Shown here: in pieces, positions 9,215 to 18,607 of the stretch
Position numbering within the stretch: the stretch's first letter is position 1
Layout: each line of letters opens with the position of its first letter
NCBI RefSeq assembly: GCF_009707385.1
Contig: NZ_CP046115.1
Location: 3,038,001-3,102,000 of the forward strand
Length of the DNA: 64,000 nt
Reading direction: 5' to 3'
DNA from: Klebsiella oxytoca
GTDB lineage: Bacteria; Pseudomonadota; Gammaproteobacteria; Enterobacterales; Enterobacteriaceae
Made by a program: the position numbers and the translations under genes
The notes under the pieces: model-generated
Seen by the model: only the letters and a program-made list of their open reading frames with translations
What the model was told of the DNA's origin: nothing
The model's database searches: none

Positions 9215-11238
9215 TGAAGCTGCAGGCCCTGACCTGGCGTTCACTCCCCTGGATTAAGGCCAGCCGTCCGCAGTGGCGCTATGCCCTGCGCAATGGGATT
9301 GCGATGTGCCTCGCGCTAAGCGTCGCCTACTGGCTGAATCTTGATGAACCCTACTGGGCGATGACCTCTGCCGCGGTGGTCAGTTTTCCTACCGTCGGCG
9401 GCGTCATCAGCAAAAGCTTCGGACGTATTGCCGGTAGCCTGCTTGGCGCCTGCGCGGCGCTGCTGCTGGCCGGGCACACGCTTAACGATCCGTGGCTGTT
9501 TCTTTTCAGTATTTCAGCGTGGATAGCGCTCTGCACCTGGGCCTGCGCGATGTTCACCAACAATGTCGCCTACGCTTTCCAGCTGGCAGGCTACACCTGT
9601 GCGATTATTGCTTTCCCGGTTATCAACATCACTGACGCTAACGAACTGTGGACCATTGCGCAGTCGCGGGTCTGCGAAGTCATCGTCGGCATCTTGTGCG
9701 GCGGGCTAATGATGATGATCTTACCGAGTACCTCCGATGGTGCCACGCTGCTAACTGCGCTGAAAAACATGCATGCGCGCCTGCTGGAACACGCCAGCCT
9801 GCTGTGGGTACCGGAAACTACCGATGCAATCCGTTCCGCACACGAAAGCGTGATTGGGCAGATCCTGACCATGAATCTGCTGCGCATCCAGGCCTTCTGG
9901 AGCCACTATCGCTTTCGTCGGCAAAACCCGCTGCTGAACTACCTGCTTCACCAGCAGCTGCGAATGACCAGCGTGATTTCAAGCCTGCGGAGAATGCTGC
10001 TCAACTGGCCCACCGCGCCCGCCAATACCCGCGAAATACTGGAGTCTTTGCTCAGCGAATTAGCCAAGTCAAACGCTGACGTCTGGAGCGTGGCCCGCAT
10101 TATCGCTCCGCTGGCTCCACCATCGGATGCGGACTACCGATACATCGCCTTCTGGAAGCGCCTGCGCTACTTTTGTCGTCTCTATCTGGACAATAGCCGC
10201 TGGATCAAACGCATCGAAAACGCTTCTGCGATAACGGAATTTAACGTGCCTTCAGCCCCCGCGCTGGCCCGCCATACAGACCAGACCGAAGCCTTGTGGA
10301 ACGGCGTACGCGCCTTTTGCGCGCTGGTAATGCTCGGTGCCTGGGGAATTAGCACCCAATGGCAGTCCTGCGCGGCGGCGCTGACTCTGGCGGCAATCTG
10401 CTGCGTGCTCTATTCAATCTCATCCTCACCGTTCAAGTCGTTAACGCTGTTGATGCGCACCCTGATCCTGCTTTCCCTATTTAGCTTTGTGGTGAAGTTT
10501 GGCCTGATGGTGCAGATAACCGATCTGTGGCAGTTTTTACTGTTCCTTTTTCCCCTGCTGACCACCATGCAGCTGCTCAAACTGCAAATGCCTAAGCTGG
10601 CCGGACTGTGGGGACAGCTGATTGTATTTATGGGGTCATTTATATCGGTCACCAATCCTCCGGTCTATGATTACGCCTCGTTCCTGAACGACAATTTGGG
10701 GAAAATCATTGGTGTAGGCCTTGCATGGCTGGCATTCGCTATTATTAGCCCGGGTTCAGACGCCCGCAAAAGCCGCCGTCACATCCGGGCGTTACGGCGT
10801 CACTTTGTCGACCAGCTCAGCCGTCGTCCGCAGCACAGCGAGCACGAATTTGAATCGCTGGTTTATCACCATATTAGTCAGTTAAGTAATAGTCAGGATG
10901 CGCAGGCTCGCCGCTGGCTGCTGCGCTGGGGCGTGGTGTTGCTCAATTGCTCCCATGTGGTGTGGCAGCTGCGGGAATGGGAAACCCGCTCCGACCCGCT
11001 CTCACAGGTACGGGATCTATGTATTAGCCTGCTGCGGGACGTCATGAGCGAGCGCGGCGTACAGCAGCGCCCTCTCGCCTCGACTTTGCAGGAGCTGCAG
11101 CGAATCTGCGACACGCTTAATCACCATCACCAGCCCGCGGCCAAAGAGCTGGCGGCGGTCATCTGGCGACTGTGGTGCGCGCTGTCGCAGCTGGAACAAG
11201 CGCCGATTGCCGGAACGCTGACCGAAAGGACTACTTAA
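9214..11238 (+). CDS. ydhK: FUSC-family inner-membrane exporter YdhK
   Basis: Encodes 674 aa from the ATG at 9214, which overlaps the ydhJ stop as TGATG, implying translational coupling. It has two similar halves, each a cluster of about five to six hydrophobic helices followed by a cytoplasmic domain, the arrangement of the aromatic-acid exporter/FUSC family (E. coli YdhK, AaeB). The first membrane cluster covers about residues 20-170, the second about 370-510. With YdhJ it probably forms an efflux pump under SlyA influence. Its 3' end overlaps the convergent sodC stop by 8 bp. Confidence 0.93.
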   Translation: MKLQALTWRSLPWIKASRPQWRYALRNGIAMCLALSVAYWLNLDEPYWAMTSAAVVSFPTVGGVISKSFGRIAGSLLGACAALLLAGHTLNDPWLFLFSISAWIALCTWACAMFTNNVAYAFQLAGYTCAIIAFPVINITDANELWTIAQSRVCEVIVGILCGGLMMMILPSTSDGATLLTALKNMHARLLEHASLLWVPETTDAIRSAHESVIGQILTMNLLRIQAFWSHYRFRRQNPLLNYLLHQQLRMTSVISSLRRMLLNWPTAPANTREILESLLSELAKSNADVWSVARIIAPLAPPSDADYRYIAFWKRLRYFCRLYLDNSRWIKRIENASAITEFNVPSAPALARHTDQTEALWNGVRAFCALVMLGAWGISTQWQSCAAALTLAAICCVLYSISSSPFKSLTLLMRTLILLSLFSFVVKFGLMVQITDLWQFLLFLFPLLTTMQLLKLQMPKLAGLWGQLIVFMGSFISVTNPPVYDYASFLNDNLGKIIGVGLAWLAFAIISPGSDARKSRRHIRALRRHFVDQLSRRPQHSEHEFESLVYHHISQLSNSQDAQARRWLLRWGVVLLNCSHVVWQLREWETRSDPLSQVRDLCISLLRDVMSERGVQQRPLASTLQELQRICDTLNHHHQPAAKELAAVIWRLWCALSQLEQAPIAGTLTERTT

Positions 11239-11752
11239 TCACGCCGCAGGCGAACCGCTCGCCGCCGCCTCCCAGAGGCTGAGGGCTGTCGGACATATTA
11301 TCGCCCCCCACGTGAATCATCAGCGCTTTCCCTTTAATCTCATCCAGGTTTTTTAAACGTGGAGCCACCACCGGCTGGGTGGCTTTACCGTCGTTATTGA
11401 CCACCAGAAATGGCAGATCGCCGAGGTGACCGGCACCGTCAGGCCCTGCATGTTTTCCGGTGTTATGTGGATCATAATGCCCGCCGGCTGCGCCAGCGGC
11501 GACGGCTTTGCCTTCTTTAATGGCCGGCTGGCAGCTGCCGTTGGCATGAATATGAAAGCCGTGTTCACCAGGAGGAAGCGCTTTCAGATCAGGGGTAAAC
11601 TCCAGACCTTTAGCGGTTTCACTGATTTTAACGCTACCTATGTGCTGACCAACGCTCTGATTGGTCACCAGATTGATATCAACACTTTCGCTTGCCGCCT
11701 GTGCGCCGGCGCATACGGTAAGGGTAAATATGGCAAGAATACATCGTTGCAT
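11231..11752 (-). CDS. sodC: periplasmic Cu/Zn superoxide dismutase
   Basis: Encodes 173 aa, as in E. coli. The Sec signal peptide [19 protein letters not shown] is cut before ASESVDINL. Metal ligands are visible: HGFHIHANG (Cu ligands), [12 protein letters not shown] (bridging and Zn ligands), GHLGDLP (Zn Asp) and MIHVGGDN. The Cys of GSCQ and FACGVIK form the conserved disulfide. It dismutates periplasmic superoxide to peroxide. Its Shine-Dalgarno GGAGG is buried in a perfect inverted repeat (listed separately). It lies downstream of ydhF on the same strand and overlaps the ydhK 3' end. Confidence 0.96.
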   Translation of the reverse strand: MQRCILAIFTLTVCAGAQAASESVDINLVTNQSVGQHIGSVKISETAKGLEFTPDLKALPPGEHGFHIHANGSCQPAIKEGKAVAAGAAGGHYDPHNTGKHAGPDGAGHLGDLPFLVVNNDGKATQPVVAPRLKNLDEIKGKALMIHVGGDNMSDSPQPLGGGGERFACGVIK

Positions 11753-11756
11753 AGCA

Positions 11757-11802
11757 CCTCCTTAATGGCTCTATCGCTACTAAGTGTAGGCCATTAAGGA
11801 GG
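11757..11802 (-). promoter_or_regulatory. hairpin sequestering the sodC Shine-Dalgarno, with a candidate sigma-S -10 in its loop
   Basis: On the minus strand CCTCCTTAATGGC (11802-11790), a 20-nt loop and GCCATTAAGGAGG (11769-11757) form a perfect 13-bp stem. The 3' arm contains the sodC Shine-Dalgarno, five bases before its ATG. There is no T tract, so it is not a terminator. The loop starts CTACACTTA, resembling the sigma-S extended -10 (CTATACTTA). Transcription from there would begin inside the loop and omit the 5' arm. Confidence 0.65.
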
Positions 11803-11812
11803 CGATGAAGGG

Positions 11813-12709
11813 TTACGGAACGTCGTACCCTAAAGCCGCTTTGCGAATTCGGAACCACTGCTGGCGGGACATGTTCAGCTTCTCAGCCACAACCGCGGAG
11901 CGCACGCGCTCAATTTTACCAGAGCCGATAATGGGCAGCGGCCGCGAAGGCAGACGCAGGATCCACGCGTATACCACCTGCTCAATGCTCTCGGCATTCA
12001 GCTCCTGAGCGATGCGGGCCAGTTCATCGCGCAGCGGCTGGAAGCTGTCGTCATTAAACAAACGACCACCGCCGAGGCAGGACCAGGCCATCGGGCGAAT
12101 ACGTAGCTGCTGAAGCTGATCGAGCGTGCCGTCAAGCAGCAGCGGCTGATGGACCGGGGAAATTTCCACCTGGTTGGTCGCGAGGGTAAACGGCAGACGC
12201 GACTGCAGCAGAGTAAACTGAGCAGGCGTGAAGTTAGATACGCCGAAGTGGCGCACTTTGCCGCTGTGATGTAACGCCATAAAAGCTTCCGCGACTTCAT
12301 CAGCATCCATCAGCGGGTCCGGGCGATGAATCAGCAGCAGGTCAAGACGATCGGTGGCCAGATTACGCAGCGACTGCTCCGCGCTCTGCACAATGTGGTC
12401 GCGGTCGGTAATATAGTGGCCTATGGTATTTTCACGCCGTGCTTTGGTCGCAATCCCGCATTTGGTTACAATTTCCATACGGCTGCGCAGGTGCGGCGCC
12501 AGCTTCAGCGCTTCACCAAACGTCGCTTCACAGCGATAATCGCCATAGATGTCGGCATGATCGACGGTGGTAACGCCCAGATCCAGGTGCTGCTCAACAA
12601 AGCTCACCAGCTCTTGAGCGGACATATTCCAGTCCATCAGACGCCAGTAGCCCATCACAAAACGAGAGAATTCCGGCCCCTGCGGAGCCATAGCAATACG
12701 CTGAACCAT
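11813..12709 (-). CDS. ydhF: aldo-keto reductase YdhF
   Basis: Encodes 298 aa. It is an NADPH-dependent aldo-keto reductase TIM barrel. The catalytic tetrad is visible: Asp and Tyr in DHADIYGDY (about 50-58), Lys in EIVTKCG, His in LLLIHRPDP. The C-terminal cofactor segment PLPIIGSGKIERVRSAV is present. The physiological substrate is unknown. It is the gene upstream of sodC, with 60 bp between them that form the sodC leader hairpin. Confidence 0.92.
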   Translation of the reverse strand: MVQRIAMAPQGPEFSRFVMGYWRLMDWNMSAQELVSFVEQHLDLGVTTVDHADIYGDYRCEATFGEALKLAPHLRSRMEIVTKCGIATKARRENTIGHYITDRDHIVQSAEQSLRNLATDRLDLLLIHRPDPLMDADEVAEAFMALHHSGKVRHFGVSNFTPAQFTLLQSRLPFTLATNQVEISPVHQPLLLDGTLDQLQQLRIRPMAWSCLGGGRLFNDDSFQPLRDELARIAQELNAESIEQVVYAWILRLPSRPLPIIGSGKIERVRSAVVAEKLNMSRQQWFRIRKAALGYDVP

Positions 12710-12757
12710 AACAGCTTCCTCAACAAAAAAGTGTCCTGAGTATACGCAATTTTATGC

Positions 12758-12997
12758 TTAAAACAGTGAAGGTTGCTGCGGTTCTTCCGGACTCTCCTGT
12801 TTAGCTGCGCGTAATTTACGCAGCAGCCGCTGGCGGCACAGACGCAGAACCTCCTGCTTTTGCGCATCGCTCATTTTCTGCCAGTTAAAACGTTCGTCGC
12901 GACTACGCAAGCAACCCCGGCAGTAGCCGCGTTCATCAGACTGACAAATTCCCCGGCACGGACTTTGTACCGGGAAGAACTCAAGTTGTTCAGCCAC
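12758..12997 (-). CDS. ydhL: YdhL, DUF1289 Cys-rich small protein
   Basis: Encodes 79 aa. The N-terminal Cys cluster SPCRGICQSDERGYCRGCLRS (about residues 12-32) is the DUF1289 signature and probably binds metal; the rest is basic and helical. The function is unknown. It is about 50 bp upstream of ydhF on the same strand and divergent from nemR. Confidence 0.9.
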   Translation of the reverse strand: MAEQLEFFPVQSPCRGICQSDERGYCRGCLRSRDERFNWQKMSDAQKQEVLRLCRQRLLRKLRAAKQESPEEPQQPSLF

Positions 12998-13108
12998 TTC
13001 GCCTCTCCTGCACCGATCTCTTTCTTTATTGAAGACGTTTCACTCGCCGTAAGCAAATTTTGTTCATCACCCTCTGCGCCAGGCAGCATTTTTAATTATG
13101 ACTTGCAT

Positions 13109-13124
13109 TAGACCAATCGGTCTA
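13109..13124. promoter_or_regulatory. NemR operator
   Basis: TAGACCAATCGGTCTA is a perfect match to the palindrome TAGACC-N4-GGTCTA bound by E. coli NemR, 15 bp before the nemR start. Confidence 0.88.
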
Positions 13125-13138
13125 TTACAGTGGGCGCC

Positions 13139-13738
13139 ATGAACAAGCACAGTGAATGCAACACCCGCGAACATATCCTTGCCACCGGCGAGAAGCTCTG
13201 CATGCATCGGGGATTTACCGGTATGGGTCTGAGCGAACTGCTGAAAACAGCGGAAGTGCCGAAAGGTTCTTTTTATCACTACTTTCGCTCTAAAGAGGCC
13301 TTCGGCGTTGAGCTGCTCGACCATCATTACGCCGGATATCTTCAGCGCCTGGTGGAGCATTTTGAACACGGCGAAGGAAACTATCGCGATCGCCTGTTAG
13401 CCTACTATCAGCATACGCTGACGCAGTTTTGCCAGCGGGGTATTATCAGCGGTTGCCTGACGGTTAAGCTGTCGGCCGAGGTGTGCGATTTGTCGGAAGA
13501 TATGCGCACCGCAATGGATAAAGGCGCCAGCCAGATTATCATCCTGCTCGGCGACGCTCTTGAAAAGGGCCGGCAAGAAGGCTGCCTGGCATTTGACGGC
13601 GACGCATTAACGCTCTCCCAGGTGCTTTACTCCCTGTGGCTCGGGGCCAATCTGCAGGCCAAGATCACGCGTAACGCCGCGCCGCTGGAAAGCGCCCTTG
13701 CTCATGTTAAAAATATTATTGCCGCGCCTGCCGTTTAA
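13139..13738 (+). CDS. nemR: TetR-family electrophile-sensing repressor NemR
   Basis: Encodes 199 aa from the ATG at 13139; a GTG three codons upstream overlaps the operator region and is not needed. The N-terminal TetR helix-turn-helix is [22 protein letters not shown]. Cysteines conserved with E. coli NemR are present, including Cys21 and Cys106 (ISGCLTVKL), the redox and electrophile sensor. Modification by methylglyoxal, quinones or HOCl releases the operator and induces nemA and gloA, the next two genes. Confidence 0.95.
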   Translation: MNKHSECNTREHILATGEKLCMHRGFTGMGLSELLKTAEVPKGSFYHYFRSKEAFGVELLDHHYAGYLQRLVEHFEHGEGNYRDRLLAYYQHTLTQFCQRGIISGCLTVKLSAEVCDLSEDMRTAMDKGASQIIILLGDALEKGRQEGCLAFDGDALTLSQVLYSLWLGANLQAKITRNAAPLESALAHVKNIIAAPAV

Positions 13739-13791
13739 CAGGCGTTTTTATTTCACCAGCCACAAGACGACCGGTCTACTCAGGAGTCAGT

Positions 13792-14889
13792 ATGTCAGAA
13801 TCAAAGTTGTTTACCCCGTTGAAAGTGGGTGCGGTAACCGTACCGAATCGCGTGTTTATGGCTCCGCTGACCCGTCTGCGCAGCATTGAGCCGGGCGATA
13901 TTCCTACTCCGCTGATGGGCGAATACTATCGTCAGCGCGCCAGCTCCGGCCTGATTATTACCGAAGCCACGCAGATTTCCGCTCAGGCTAAAGGCTACGC
14001 GGGAGCGCCTGGCCTGCACAGCCCGGAACAGATTGCCGCGTGGCAAAAAATCACCGCTGGCGTTCATGCGGAAAACGGGCGTATTGCCGTTCAGCTGTGG
14101 CACACCGGGCGTATTTCCCATAGCAGCCTCCAGCCCGGCGGTGCCGCACCGGTTGCGCCATCGGCGATAAGCGCAGGTACCCGCACCTCGCTGCGCGATG
14201 AAAACGGCCATGCTATTCGCGTCGATACGTCGATGCCGCGCGCGCTCGAAACCGAAGAGATCCCGGGGATCGTTGACGATTTCCGTCAGGCGGTAGGCAA
14301 CGCTCGCGATGCTGGATTCGACCTCGTCGAACTGCACTCCGCGCACGGCTACCTGCTGCACCAGTTCCTGTCCCCTTCTTCTAACCATCGTACCGATGAG
14401 TACGGCGGCAGCGTGGAAAATCGCGCCCGCCTCGTGCTGGAAGTGGTTGATGCGGTAAGTAAAGAGTGGAGCGCCGACCGTATCGGTATTCGCGTTTCGC
14501 CAATCGGCAGCTTCCAGAACGTCGATAATGGTCCGAATGAAGAAGCCGATGCGCTCTATTTGATCGAACAGCTGGCCAAACGCGGGATCGCCTATCTGCA
14601 CATGTCTGAACCGGACTGGGCTGGCGGCCAGCCGTATAGCGATGAGTTCCGCCAGAAAGTGCGCGACCGTTTCCCTGGAGCGATTATCGGCGCTGGCGCC
14701 TATACGGTCGAAAAGGCAAATGACCTGATTGGTAAAGGGCTGATTGATGCCGTTGCCTTCGGTCGCGACTATATTGCCAACCCGGATCTGGTGGCGCGCC
14801 TGCAGAAAAAGGCCCCACTCAACCCGCAGCGTCCGGAAAGCTTCTACGGCGGCGGTGCTGAAGGCTATACCGACTACCCAACGCTGTAA
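13792..14889 (+). CDS. nemA: N-ethylmaleimide reductase (Old Yellow Enzyme)
   Basis: Encodes 365 aa. It is an FMN-dependent OYE-family ene reductase. The FMN-binding N-terminus ([15 protein letters not shown]), substrate residues in [14 protein letters not shown] (about residues 182-195) and the C-terminal phosphate-binding segment ([30 protein letters not shown]) are clear. It reduces activated alkenes, N-ethylmaleimide and nitro esters with NADPH. It is 53 bp after nemR, with a partial NemR-like half-site GGTCTA upstream. Confidence 0.96.
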   Translation: MSESKLFTPLKVGAVTVPNRVFMAPLTRLRSIEPGDIPTPLMGEYYRQRASSGLIITEATQISAQAKGYAGAPGLHSPEQIAAWQKITAGVHAENGRIAVQLWHTGRISHSSLQPGGAAPVAPSAISAGTRTSLRDENGHAIRVDTSMPRALETEEIPGIVDDFRQAVGNARDAGFDLVELHSAHGYLLHQFLSPSSNHRTDEYGGSVENRARLVLEVVDAVSKEWSADRIGIRVSPIGSFQNVDNGPNEEADALYLIEQLAKRGIAYLHMSEPDWAGGQPYSDEFRQKVRDRFPGAIIGAGAYTVEKANDLIGKGLIDAVAFGRDYIANPDLVARLQKKAPLNPQRPESFYGGGAEGYTDYPTL

Positions 14890-14900
14890 TCCCTCCATTG

Positions 14901-14924
14901 ATAGCGGCGGGTTATCGCCGCTAT
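14901..14924 (+). terminator. hairpin between nemA and gloA
   Basis: ATAGCGGCG (14901-14909) and CGCCGCTAT (14916-14924) form a perfect 9-bp stem without a T tract. It may attenuate or process the nemRA-gloA message rather than end it. Confidence 0.5.
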
Positions 14925-14968
14925 ACTCAACGCTCTGATGTATCAAAATAAACTGCATAGGGGACATT

Positions 14969-15376
14969 ATGCGCTTACTTCACACCATGCTGCGCGTCGG
15001 CGACCTGCAACGTTCTATCGAGTTTTACACCAACGTGCTGGGCATGAAACTGCTGCGCACCAGCGAAAACACTGAGTATAAATACTCGCTGGCATTCGTG
15101 GGTTACGGCGAAGAAAGCGATACCGCCGTTATTGAGCTGACCTACAACTGGGGCGTTGATAAGTACGACCTCGGCAGCGCCTATGGCCATATCGCGCTGA
15201 GCGTTGAAAACGCTGCTGAAGCCTGCGAGCGCATCCGCCAGAACGGCGGTAACGTGACGCGTGAAGCAGGTCCGGTCAAAGGCGGTACCACGGTCATCGC
15301 TTTCGTCGAAGATCCGGATGGCTATAAAATCGAACTGATTGAAGAGAAAGACGCCGGTAAAGGCCTCGGCAACTAA
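14969..15376 (+). CDS. gloA: glyoxalase I
   Basis: Encodes 135 aa, as in E. coli. It is a Ni-dependent lactoylglutathione lyase that isomerises the methylglyoxal-glutathione hemithioacetal to S-lactoylglutathione. It is a VOC-fold dimer; metal ligands lie at His5 (MRLLHTML), Glu in TAVIELTYN, His in YGHIALSV and Glu in YKIELIEE. It lies downstream of nemRA, placing aldehyde detoxification under electrophile control, and ends with a strong terminator. Confidence 0.97.
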   Translation: MRLLHTMLRVGDLQRSIEFYTNVLGMKLLRTSENTEYKYSLAFVGYGEESDTAVIELTYNWGVDKYDLGSAYGHIALSVENAAEACERIRQNGGNVTREAGPVKGGTTVIAFVEDPDGYKIELIEEKDAGKGLGN

Positions 15377-15383
15377 TCCGCTT

Positions 15384-15412
15384 CGGGCACCTGCGGTGCC
15401 CGCTGTTTTATC
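15384..15412 (+). terminator. gloA intrinsic terminator
   Basis: CGGGCACC (15384-15391), a TGC loop and GGTGCCCG (15395-15402) are followed by CTGTTTTATC. Confidence 0.82.
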
Positions 15413-15484
15413 CCCCCTGCCTGCTGCAAGGCGCGGTAAAATTTGCCATAATGCGCGCTACTTTTTTCCAGCTAAGAGAATCTG

Positions 15485-16129
15485 ATGTCCGAGAACGCTC
15501 AACTTAATGGTCTGTGCGACCGTTTTCGCGGTTTTTATCCAGTGGTAATTGATGTTGAAACTGCCGGATTTAATGCCAAAACCGACGCCCTGCTGGAGAT
15601 CGCCGCTATTACGTTGAAAATGGACGAGGAAGGCTGGCTGATGCTGGACGAAACGCTGCATTTTCATGTTGAACCTTTTGAAGGCGCAAACCTGCAGCCT
15701 GAAGCCCTGGCTTTTAACGGTATTAATCCCAACGATCCCGAGCGCGGCGCGGTAAGCGAATACGATGCGCTGCACGCGATATTCAAAATGGTGCGTAAGG
15801 GAATGAAAGAGAGCGACTGCAGCCGCGCTATTATGGTCGCGCATAACGCCACGTTCGATCACGGCTTTACGATGGCGGCGGCCGAGCGCGCCGGTCTGAA
15901 ACGCAATCCATTCCATCCGTTCGTTACTTTCGATACCGCTGCCCTGAGCGGACTTGCGCTCGGTCAAACGGTGCTTTCAAAAGCCTGCATTGCCGCAGGG
16001 ATGGAATTTGATGGTACGCAGGCACATTCGGCCCTTTACGATACCGAACAAACCGCCCAGCTGTTCTGCGAAATTGTCAACCGCTGGAAGCGTCTTGGCG
16101 GCTGGCCGCTGCCCGTAGCCGAAGAATAA
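15485..16129 (+). CDS. rnt: ribonuclease T
   Basis: Encodes 214 aa. It is a DEDDh 3'-5' exoribonuclease that trims the CCA end of tRNA and the 3' ends of stable RNAs. Exo I motif [10 protein letters not shown] supplies Asp and Glu, exo II is [11 protein letters not shown], exo III is [12 protein letters not shown]. Basic and aromatic RNA-contact residues lie between. It is separated from gloA by a terminator and converges with grxD at a bidirectional terminator. Confidence 0.96.
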   Translation: MSENAQLNGLCDRFRGFYPVVIDVETAGFNAKTDALLEIAAITLKMDEEGWLMLDETLHFHVEPFEGANLQPEALAFNGINPNDPERGAVSEYDALHAIFKMVRKGMKESDCSRAIMVAHNATFDHGFTMAAAERAGLKRNPFHPFVTFDTAALSGLALGQTVLSKACIAAGMEFDGTQAHSALYDTEQTAQLFCEIVNRWKRLGGWPLPVAEE

Positions 16130-16134
16130 GAGAT

Positions 16135-16170
16135 AAAAAAAAGCGACTTCATCTGAAGTCGCTTTTTTAT
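16135..16170. terminator. bidirectional terminator between rnt and grxD
   Basis: Eight As, GCGACTTC (16143-16150), ATCT, GAAGTCGC (16155-16162) and TTTTTT form a symmetrical intrinsic terminator serving both convergent genes. Confidence 0.93.
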
Positions 16171-16181
16171 GGGAAGCAAAA

Positions 16182-16529
16182 TTACTCTGCTTTCGGCTCG
16201 TCAGTATTATACTTCGCCGCCGTTTCTTTGATCAGCTGCTGCAGCTCGCCGCGCTGATACATTTCAATCACGATGTCACAGCCGCCGACCAGCTCGCCGT
16301 CAACCCACAGCTGCGGAAAGGTCGGCCAGTTAGCGTATTTCGGCAGCTCTGCGCGGATGTCCGGGTTTTGCAGGATATCGACGTAGGCAAAACGTTCGCC
16401 ACAGGCGGAGAGCGCCTGAACGGCCTGAGCGGAGAAACCGCAGCTCGGCAGTTTTGGAGACCCTTTCATATACAGCAGGATTGGGTTTTCAGCGATTTGA
16501 CGTTGGATTTTTTCTAAAGTGGTGCTCAT
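16182..16529 (-). CDS. grxD: monothiol glutaredoxin GrxD (Grx4)
   Basis: Encodes 115 aa. It has the monothiol glutaredoxin active site CGFS (LPSCGFSAQAVQAL, about residue 30) and the glutathione-binding segments WPTFPQLWVDGELVGGCDI. It carries and delivers [2Fe-2S] clusters, usually with BolA proteins, in the cytoplasm. It is transcribed toward rnt. Confidence 0.97.
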   Translation of the reverse strand: MSTTLEKIQRQIAENPILLYMKGSPKLPSCGFSAQAVQALSACGERFAYVDILQNPDIRAELPKYANWPTFPQLWVDGELVGGCDIVIEMYQRGELQQLIKETAAKYNTDEPKAE

Positions 16530-16868
16530 TGTCGTGCTTCCTTAAACATCTCTACGGCAGTTATTTGTCATTGTAGCGCTCTGAACGCAGGACCGATAAT
16601 AACATTTTTTTCACTTGCCACATTTTATCTTCTGTAGGCAAAAGTTGCCTCAAAAATATCATTTCATTATTATACGCAGCAACGCGTTGCGCATTTTTCA
16701 TACACGGAAACGGCTCGCGGACGCATTTTTTTGCAAATGTTAACCAAACGAGTCTTTTGATACAAAAGAGTATTAACTCTCCGCGTTTTTATGCTTTAGA
16801 ATCGATGCGTTTTGTCAATCATCGTCAGGCATAGGTATATGTCTGTAATTTAATCAGGGGATTGCTCA
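16530..16868. promoter_or_regulatory. divergent grxD/mepH intergenic region (339 bp)
   Basis: AT-rich upstream region of two divergent genes with no coding signal. A small dyad CTTTTG-ATA-CAAAAG lies at 16754-16768, about 100 bp before mepH. I could not assign operators or a confident promoter pair. Confidence 0.35.
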
Positions 16869-17723
16869 GTGGCGCGTCTTAACAAAATTGCGATTTCGCT
16901 CTGTGCATTACTTTTTACAACTATTTCACTTCCGCCATTAGCGCATGCTACAGGGCATACGCACGCTTCTTCTAAGCCTAAAGCGCATCCAGCTAAGGGC
17001 ACTACCGCAGAGCGGAAGAAAAAAGCAGTCAGTTCCAAAAGCAAAACCACCGCCAAAACCGCCAGCAAGAAAACGTCGACCTCCAGCCGCACTAAATTAA
17101 CCGCGTCACGCCAGACCGCCAGCGCCGCCAAAAAATGCGTCCTGCGTAAGGGCTATAAAAAGCTGTGCGCCAGCTCGACAAAGTCGATAGCGGAAAGCAG
17201 GATGGCAACGGCGAGCGTGCAGAAAAAGTGCGTGGTGCGTAAAGGCTATAAAACCCGCTGCAAACCTGTTGTCGACGAACCTCTGCTGACCATCGCCGAT
17301 GCGCATAAGGCCAGGGTACAAAAAGCGCAAACGACCGCCATGTCGAAGCTGATGGATCAGATTGGCAAGCCTTATCGCTGGGGTGGCACCTCCCCGCGCA
17401 CCGGCTTCGATTGCAGCGGTCTGGTTTATTACGCCTATAAAGATCTGGTCAAAATTCGTATTCCGCGCACGGCGAATGAGATGTATCACCTGCGCGACGC
17501 CCGTCCTGTCGATCGCGGCGAACTGCAAAGCGGTGATTTGGTCTTCTTCCGTACCCGCGGCCGCGGTACCGCCGATCACGTTGGCGTCTATGTCGGCAAC
17601 GGCAAGTTTATCCAGTCGCCGCGCACCGGCCGCGATATTCAGATAACTTCCTTAAGTGAAGACTACTGGGTTCGCCACTACGTCGGCGCGCGCCGGGTCA
17701 TGACGCCGAAAACCATTCGCTAA
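16869..17723 (+). CDS. mepH: murein DD-endopeptidase MepH (NlpC/P60)
   Basis: Encodes 284 aa from a GTG start (MARLNKIAISLCALLFTTI), with a Sec signal peptide cut near AHA-TGH. A long Lys/Ser/Thr/Ala-rich linker (about 35-120) precedes an NlpC/P60 domain. The catalytic Cys lies in TGFDCSGLVYYAY (about C182) and the His in GTADHVGVYVG (about H237). It cleaves D-Ala-mDAP crosslinks, allowing insertion of new glycan strands. The linker holds two copies of a Cys-x-x-x-K-G-Y-K-type motif (residues about 88-100 and 119-131); E. coli, as I recall it, has one. Confidence 0.94.
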   Translation: MARLNKIAISLCALLFTTISLPPLAHATGHTHASSKPKAHPAKGTTAERKKKAVSSKSKTTAKTASKKTSTSSRTKLTASRQTASAAKKCVLRKGYKKLCASSTKSIAESRMATASVQKKCVVRKGYKTRCKPVVDEPLLTIADAHKARVQKAQTTAMSKLMDQIGKPYRWGGTSPRTGFDCSGLVYYAYKDLVKIRIPRTANEMYHLRDARPVDRGELQSGDLVFFRTRGRGTADHVGVYVGNGKFIQSPRTGRDIQITSLSEDYWVRHYVGARRVMTPKTIR

Positions 17724-17728
17724 TCGCG

Positions 17729-17765
17729 CCCTGTTGCTTTGGCGACAGGGTAACTCTCTCTTTTA
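17729..17765 (+). terminator. mepH terminator
   Basis: CCCTGTTGC (17729-17737), loop TTTG, GCGACAGGG (17742-17750) give a 9-bp stem with one G-U pair, followed by a loose CT/T-rich tract. Confidence 0.6.
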
Positions 17766-17850
17766 CCACATCTTTTAATTTGCTACTATTACCTTGCGCA
17801 ATACAGGGTTATTGCGCGTACTATGCCCAAAATCATTCCGCCGCATCACA

Positions 17851-17915
17851 AGGCGCTCTTGCGCCTGGAACGGCGCCTGCACGCCCAACCGGTAGACCGG
17901 ATAAGCGCAGACAGC
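17851..17915. repeat. single REP-like element inside the sodB 5' leader
   Basis: The stretch includes the stem AGGCGC-TCTT-GCGCCT (17851-17866) and a REP-like core CCGGTAGACCGGATAAGCGCAG (17889-17910), similar to enterobacterial REP sequences. It separates the usual 5' start hairpin of sodB mRNA (about 17802-17820) from the usual ribosome-binding region. Confidence 0.55.
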
Positions 17916-17970
17916 CGACCAGGATGCAGCAGGAAATATGACGGGTATAACGATAAAAAGGAGAGTAGCA

Positions 17971-18552
17971 ATGTCGTTCGAATTACCTGCATTACCATAT
18001 GCAAAAGACGCCCTGGCGCCGCACATTTCCGCAGAAACCCTGGAATACCATTACGGTAAACACCACCAGGCATATGTCACCAACCTGAATAACCTGATCA
18101 AAGGCACCGCGTTTGAAGGTAAAACCTTAGAAGAGATCGTGCGTTCCTCTGACGGTGGTATCTTCAATAACGCCGCACAGGTCTGGAACCACACTTTCTA
18201 CTGGAACTGCCTCGCGCCAAACGCGGGCGGCGAGCCGCAAGGTGAACTGGCGGCAGCTATCGCTAAATCCTTCGGCAGCTTTGCTGATTTCAAAGCCAAA
18301 TTTACCGATGCGGCAGCAAAAAACTTCGGCGCTGGCTGGACCTGGCTGGTGAAAAATGCCGATGGCAGCCTGGCGATTGTCTCCACCAGCAACGCGGGCA
18401 CGCCGCTGACCAGCGACGCTACTCCGCTGCTGACCGTGGATGTCTGGGAGCATGCCTACTACATCGACTACCGCAACGCTCGTCCAAACTATCTGGAGCA
18501 CTTCTGGGCGCTGGTAAACTGGAAGTTTGTGGCGGCTAATCTGGCAGCATAA
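17971..18552 (+). CDS. sodB: iron superoxide dismutase
   Basis: Encodes 193 aa, as in E. coli, from the ATG preceded by AAGGAGAGTAGCA. Iron ligands are visible: His27 in [10 protein letters not shown], His in WNHTFYWN, and the C-terminal [11 protein letters not shown] (Asp, His). The cytoplasmic enzyme dismutates superoxide. The translation-initiation region GGAGAGTAGCAATGTC is the segment paired by RyhB in E. coli, so iron-dependent repression probably applies. The leader is about 100 nt longer than in E. coli because of a REP-like insertion. Confidence 0.97.
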   Translation: MSFELPALPYAKDALAPHISAETLEYHYGKHHQAYVTNLNNLIKGTAFEGKTLEEIVRSSDGGIFNNAAQVWNHTFYWNCLAPNAGGEPQGELAAAIAKSFGSFADFKAKFTDAAAKNFGAGWTWLVKNADGSLAIVSTSNAGTPLTSDATPLLTVDVWEHAYYIDYRNARPNYLEHFWALVNWKFVAANLAA

Positions 18553-18557
18553 AAGCG

Positions 18558-18597
18558 AACCGCAGAGGCATTGCTGCTTCTGCGGTTATTTTTCTCA
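18558..18597 (+). terminator. sodB intrinsic terminator
   Basis: A 13-bp stem (18558-18570 with 18575-18587, loop TTGC, one G-U pair) is followed by ATTTTTCTC. Confidence 0.88.
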
Positions 18598-18607
18598 CCT
18601 TAGAATA

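Noticed and set aside
13801..14967. 388-codon open frame antisense to nemA
   Set aside because: It is the mirror of a strongly conserved OYE gene in GC-rich DNA; its translation has no recognisable domain.
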